From Lunatimonas lonarensis (GTDB taxonomy: Bacteria > Bacteroidota > Bacteroidia > Cytophagales > Cyclobacteriaceae): a DNA stretch of 64,000 bases. Position numbers and translations under genes: made by a program. Location: positions 62,001 through 126,000 of the forward strand of contig NZ_AQHR01000110.1 in the NCBI RefSeq assembly GCF_000390185.1, in the 5' to 3' direction. Shown in pieces: positions 61,278 to 64,000 of the stretch (positions are counted from its first letter, which is position 1; each line of letters opens with the position of its first letter). The notes under the pieces are model-generated. The model saw nothing but the letters and a program-made list of their open reading frames with translations. It did no database searches and was not told the origin of the DNA.

Positions 61278-62138
61278 ATGCAAATAATTCGCGTTTTATC
61301 GATTATTTTCTTCCTCCTAGTATTTGCTGTTCCCGCACAGACACAGACAGTGTGCACACTCGAAAGCCGAGAGCGGCTGGAATTGTTAATGGAGCGTTTG
61401 GATGAAAATACGATGCCGAACAAAAGCATGAATGAGCTGTTGGTGGAGATTGGAAGTTGGTTTATGGGCACACCCTATGTGGAAAAAACCTTGGAACTGC
61501 CCGGCGCGGAACGTTTGGTGGTGAACCTGATCGGCCTGGACTGTACTACGTATCTGGAAACGGTACTCGCTTTGGCCCGCGTGGCTAAACAGGGCAACCT
61601 GGGTATGGTGTCCTATGAAAAGGAACTTGAACGTATCCGCTATCGGGATGGAATACTGGGAGAATACCCCTCGCGTCTGCATTATTTTACCGACTGGATC
61701 TACCAGAACGAGCAAAAGGGTCTAGTGAAGGACATCACCCAGTCCATCGGGGGACAACCCTACGAAAACAAACCCACCTTTATGTCCTCCAAACCCAAAT
61801 TATACGCCCAGCTAAGCCGGCTGGACTACGTGGAAGCGCTGGCCAAAGCAGAACAGGCAATAGGTTCGCGTAGTTATTTCTATATTCCCAAATCCGACAT
61901 ACACCGGTACGAAAGCCAGATCAAATCCGGGGACATGATTGCCATCACCACCACCATCCCCAATCTGGATGTGGTACATGTGGGCTTTGCCCTGGAAAAG
62001 GGCGGCCGTATCCACCTGATGCATGCGAGCCTTAACTCCAGGGAGGTGGAGATCTCGGAAAAACCACTGCAGGATTATCTGATGGGAAATAAGTCCCAGT
62101 CTGGTATAATGGTTTGTAGGGCAGTTGATTTAGATTGA
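61278..62138 (+). CDS. DUF1460 secreted amidase-like protein
   Basis: 286 aa with a signal peptide (about 20 residues, ending AVPAQTQ). The catalytic Cys region GLDCTTYLETVLALAR and His in VVHVGFALEKGG place it in DUF1460, a group related to NlpC/P60 whose structures show N-acetylmuramoyl-L-alanine amidase-like folds. It probably trims peptidoglycan peptides in the periplasm. It is cotranscribed with DinB; a murein role may connect it with the dipeptide epimerase elsewhere in the window. Confidence 0.9.
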   Translation: MQIIRVLSIIFFLLVFAVPAQTQTVCTLESRERLELLMERLDENTMPNKSMNELLVEIGSWFMGTPYVEKTLELPGAERLVVNLIGLDCTTYLETVLALARVAKQGNLGMVSYEKELERIRYRDGILGEYPSRLHYFTDWIYQNEQKGLVKDITQSIGGQPYENKPTFMSSKPKLYAQLSRLDYVEALAKAEQAIGSRSYFYIPKSDIHRYESQIKSGDMIAITTTIPNLDVVHVGFALEKGGRIHLMHASLNSREVEISEKPLQDYLMGNKSQSGIMVCRAVDLD

Positions 62139-62236
62139 AAAGAACCTTCTGTGACCCCCTCCAAGAGGGTCCCAAGCGATTTCTTTCGCAGTACATAAGC
62201 TTAGCTAGGGATTTTGCCGTGTCGGGCTTTAATCCC

Positions 62237-62374
62237 CTAATGCACCATAAAGGTACAGGCGAGAAATGACAAGCAGCTTGGGAGTAAGCGAACGTCCTGC
62301 CAAACAATGCCGAGGAATAGTGCTACCAAGGCTATAACGCCAAAGGCTATTCTCAAAAGATGAAGCGTTTTCAT
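62237..62374 (-). CDS. Very small two-helix membrane protein (45 aa)
   Basis: ATG at 62374 to the stop at 62237: 45 aa, two hydrophobic segments with a short turn (QDVRLLPS). On the minus strand a TATATTTG box lies at 62404-62397, about 22 nt before the start. It is divergent from the gene at 62535, with palindromic site 5 between them. The family is unknown, and the gene is plausible rather than proven. Confidence 0.45.
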   Translation of the reverse strand: MKTLHLLRIAFGVIALVALFLGIVWQDVRLLPSCLSFLACTFMVH

Positions 62375-62447
62375 GTCGAATACCCAAGGTTCGAAACAAA
62401 TATATTGAAGCTCATCGGGCAATAAAAATCTTTGAAACTTTTCCCCC

Positions 62448-62484
62448 CACTGAAATTTTTTTTCAGTGGTGACTGATATTTTTG
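62448..62484 (+). promoter_or_regulatory. Palindromic operator-promoter, site 5 of 5
   Basis: CACTGAAA (62448-62455) / TTTCAGTG (62461-62468), perfect 8-bp arms with a T5 spacer. TATTTTTG lies at 62477-62484, again exactly 8 nt away. It drives the 63-aa membrane protein gene at 62535. Confidence 0.8.
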
Positions 62485-62534
62485 CACTATTATATGTCTT
62501 TGATCCATTTTGCAACGTTCTTCGGCAGACTACT

Positions 62535-62726
62535 ATGAAAGCTTTCCGAATCTTCACTGTCTCCTATTATTTGTTGATTACCTGTGTTGTCCTGTTAACC
62601 CTAAACCTGCTGCTGGGCCTGTTTGCTGTACCCGCTGCGTTGTTTCCCTTGCTACTCATATTGCTCACAATTATGTTTGTAGCGGATGCCTATTTTCAGG
62701 GCAGGATCCGAAAAGGGACGTACTAG
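62535..62726 (+). CDS. Small two-helix membrane protein (63 aa)
   Basis: 63 aa from the ATG at 62535. Two long hydrophobic helices (about 8-30 and 34-54) and a basic tail (GRIRKGTY). The in-frame ATG at 62466 lies within the palindrome and upstream of the -7 box, so it cannot be the start from this promoter. The family is not recognised. It shares its promoter type with the small genes at 3648, 52510 and 55053. Confidence 0.65.
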   Translation: MKAFRIFTVSYYLLITCVVLLTLNLLLGLFAVPAALFPLLLILLTIMFVADAYFQGRIRKGTY

Positions 62727-62892
62727 GTGTCTCGCTCTTCCCTGGAATTCTTGACGACCATTCTAATCGGTGGCCTATCCATAGTCTTAAAAACCAAGAT
62801 GCGTTGGTTTTTGATTTAACCTGTTTCTTTCAGAATACATGACATATAGGGTATTTAAAGTACCAGGAAAAAAGGCCCTAATGGGGAAGCCT

Positions 62893-64000
62893 TCAATCTG
62901 CTCTTTTCAGTAATAGCGCCGTGTAGGGCTTCTGGGTGGTAAAGGAAAACTCACCTGAGGTCACAGTTCGCTCCTCTACTATCTCCATGCCCCAGGTATC
63001 AATCACCTGAAGGAGATAGGATCCGCTACCGGAAAGGTTTACTGAAAGCGTCTGCCCCTCCGATCCGGTGTAAAGCATGTATACCTCTCCCGGCTTTTCA
63101 AACAGGTGCTGGTTCTTCATGAGGCTTTTGGGATCCTCAGAGGCGATGAAAACCGGAGACATCTCATGAACGGGCAATTCCTCCATGATTTCCCGGAAAA
63201 AGGCGATTCGGTCTGGACTGGTTCCCATCAGCGTGCCTCCCTTTGCCCACCACCTTACTTCGGTTTCCTCATCCGAATCATTTCTGAAGGTGTCGCCGTG
63301 GGTGGGATATCCTCCACTAAGCCCTGCCATCCAGAAATAGGCCGTCATTTCTTCTCCGCTCAGATTGCCCCAACCGCTTGGTACATTGCCTTCGTACCTC
63401 ATTTCGTCAAAAAGGAGGGGCTTTTGATACCTATCCCGCCAGCGGATGGCGTTCCAAAACTCATACGTCTGGGTACACACGTGCGTGATCCAGTCCTCGG
63501 TATGATCGTAAAAATGATCCTCAGAGCTGTACCAATTGTGAATGCCACGAAAACGCTGATGGGGATCCTCGCGCTGCAGCATCTCTCCGATTCCTCGCCA
63601 GTCTATCGTCTCCTTGATAGAGGGAATGTCCCATTCATTGGCAAGAGACCACCAAACATTTCGGTAGGCAGACAGGCGCGCCATTAGGTAGCGAACATAT
63701 TTTTCGTTCATTTCATTGCCCATGAAGGCATAGCCCCAGCGGTCATAGGGGTGAAAAAGAATCACATCCGCTTGAATGCCCATATCCATAAGTTGGTGAA
63801 CCCGTTTATCAAGATTCTGAAAAAAGGCAAAGTTAGGCTGTGTAAAGTCATTGGCATCTCCATTCCGTTGAAAGGGATAGGCCCAAGGTTCGGTTTCGTT
63901 GCCGTATTGATAATGTTTGGGAAACAAACACATTCTGATCTTGTTGAAGGGCGAATCAGAAAGGGTTTCCAATGTTTTCTCCTGAATCGATTGTTTTACG
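62893..64000 (-). CDS. Glycoside-hydrolase-like protein (DUF5060/DUF4038-DUF5605 type), N-terminus cut off
   Basis: The frame is open to the right edge, so the start lies outside; about 368 residues are seen. It is a TIM-barrel hydrolase with SPFNKIRMCLFPKHY, ADVILFHPYDRWGYAF, the acid/base region WWSLANEWD (NE motif of clan A) and LLFDEMRYEGN, where the Glu is a likely nucleophile. The C-terminal beta domain (about the last 85 aa; PGEVYMLYTGSEGQTL) fits DUF5605. It probably degrades a plant or algal polysaccharide. The TTG at 63972 is internal. Confidence 0.85.
   Translation of the reverse strand, partial: VKQSIQEKTLETLSDSPFNKIRMCLFPKHYQYGNETEPWAYPFQRNGDANDFTQPNFAFFQNLDKRVHQLMDMGIQADVILFHPYDRWGYAFMGNEMNEKYVRYLMARLSAYRNVWWSLANEWDIPSIKETIDWRGIGEMLQREDPHQRFRGIHNWYSSEDHFYDHTEDWITHVCTQTYEFWNAIRWRDRYQKPLLFDEMRYEGNVPSGWGNLSGEEMTAYFWMAGLSGGYPTHGDTFRNDSDEETEVRWWAKGGTLMGTSPDRIAFFREIMEELPVHEMSPVFIASEDPKSLMKNQHLFEKPGEVYMLYTGSEGQTLSVNLSGSGSYLLQVIDTWGMEIVEERTVTSGEFSFTTQKPYTALLLKRAD

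Noticed and set aside
62149-62180. Possible terminator after the DUF1460 gene (GACCC/GGGTC)
   Set aside because: Stem of five pairs and no T tract.

Overview
The window is 64 kb of chromosome from a Bacteroidota bacterium, most likely a marine or saline member of the Cytophagales (Cyclobacteriaceae-like; this taxon is an inference). The pointers are promoters of the Bacteroidetes type (TTTG about 20 nt upstream of TAnnTTTG), a TonB-dependent receptor, an ECF sigma operon, carotenoid genes with a CarH-like regulator, DUF1501/PSD1-type cytochrome proteins, M14 and M3 peptidases and many Sec, Tat or lipoprotein exports. No rRNA, tRNA or CRISPR array was seen. Both ends cut a gene: an iron ABC permease on the left and a glycoside-hydrolase-like protein on the right.

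Layout. 1-3.4 kb: ferric iron ABC permease/ATPase and a redoxin/TlpA pair that looks like one frameshifted gene. 3.6-7.7 kb: small membrane protein, secreted phosphoesterase, ECF sigma/anti-sigma-like/outer membrane operon. 7.9-14.1 kb: signalling island with CsbD, two histidine kinases, three response regulators (one of NtrC type) and a 51-aa stress-type membrane protein. 14.3-19.8 kb: desaturase, TPP riboswitch plus TonB receptor (thiamine uptake), MFS transporter, HopJ. 19.9-23.7 kb: DUF1501 and PSD1 proteins. 24-27.8 kb: accessory patch with a decayed outer membrane gene, a Vsr-type nuclease whose 3' end is duplicated on the far side of a Fic gene, an HNH nuclease and a zinc-ribbon protein. 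27.9-33.8 kb: five-gene operon for exported catabolism (cytochrome c/sorbosone-type dehydrogenase, CBM9-like, exported RidA, Tat-exported PLP lyase, amidohydrolase). 33.9-36 kb: carotenoid operon with a B12-binding MerR regulator. 36-52 kb: mostly housekeeping and metabolism, including a fluoride riboswitch followed by a CLC-F antiporter. 52-56.9 kb: bacteriocin-like peptide, SLC13 transporter, small membrane protein and an IS200/RAYT-type transposase among REP-like repeats. 56.9-64 kb: Tat-exported putative glycosidase, RadA, DinB, DUF1460 protein, two small membrane proteins and the cut glycosidase.

The most unusual signal runs across the window. A 21-bp palindrome (arms ACTGAAA/TTTCAGT with a 5-nt spacer) occurs five times. 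Each time it ends exactly 8 nt upstream of a TAnnTTTG or TTGATTTG box. Three copies drive very small membrane-protein genes and one drives a double-glycine peptide operon. The fifth points at the transposase and lies inside the transposase-flanking repeat. This looks like an undescribed regulon of small membrane or peptide genes whose promoter may have been spread by the repeat element.
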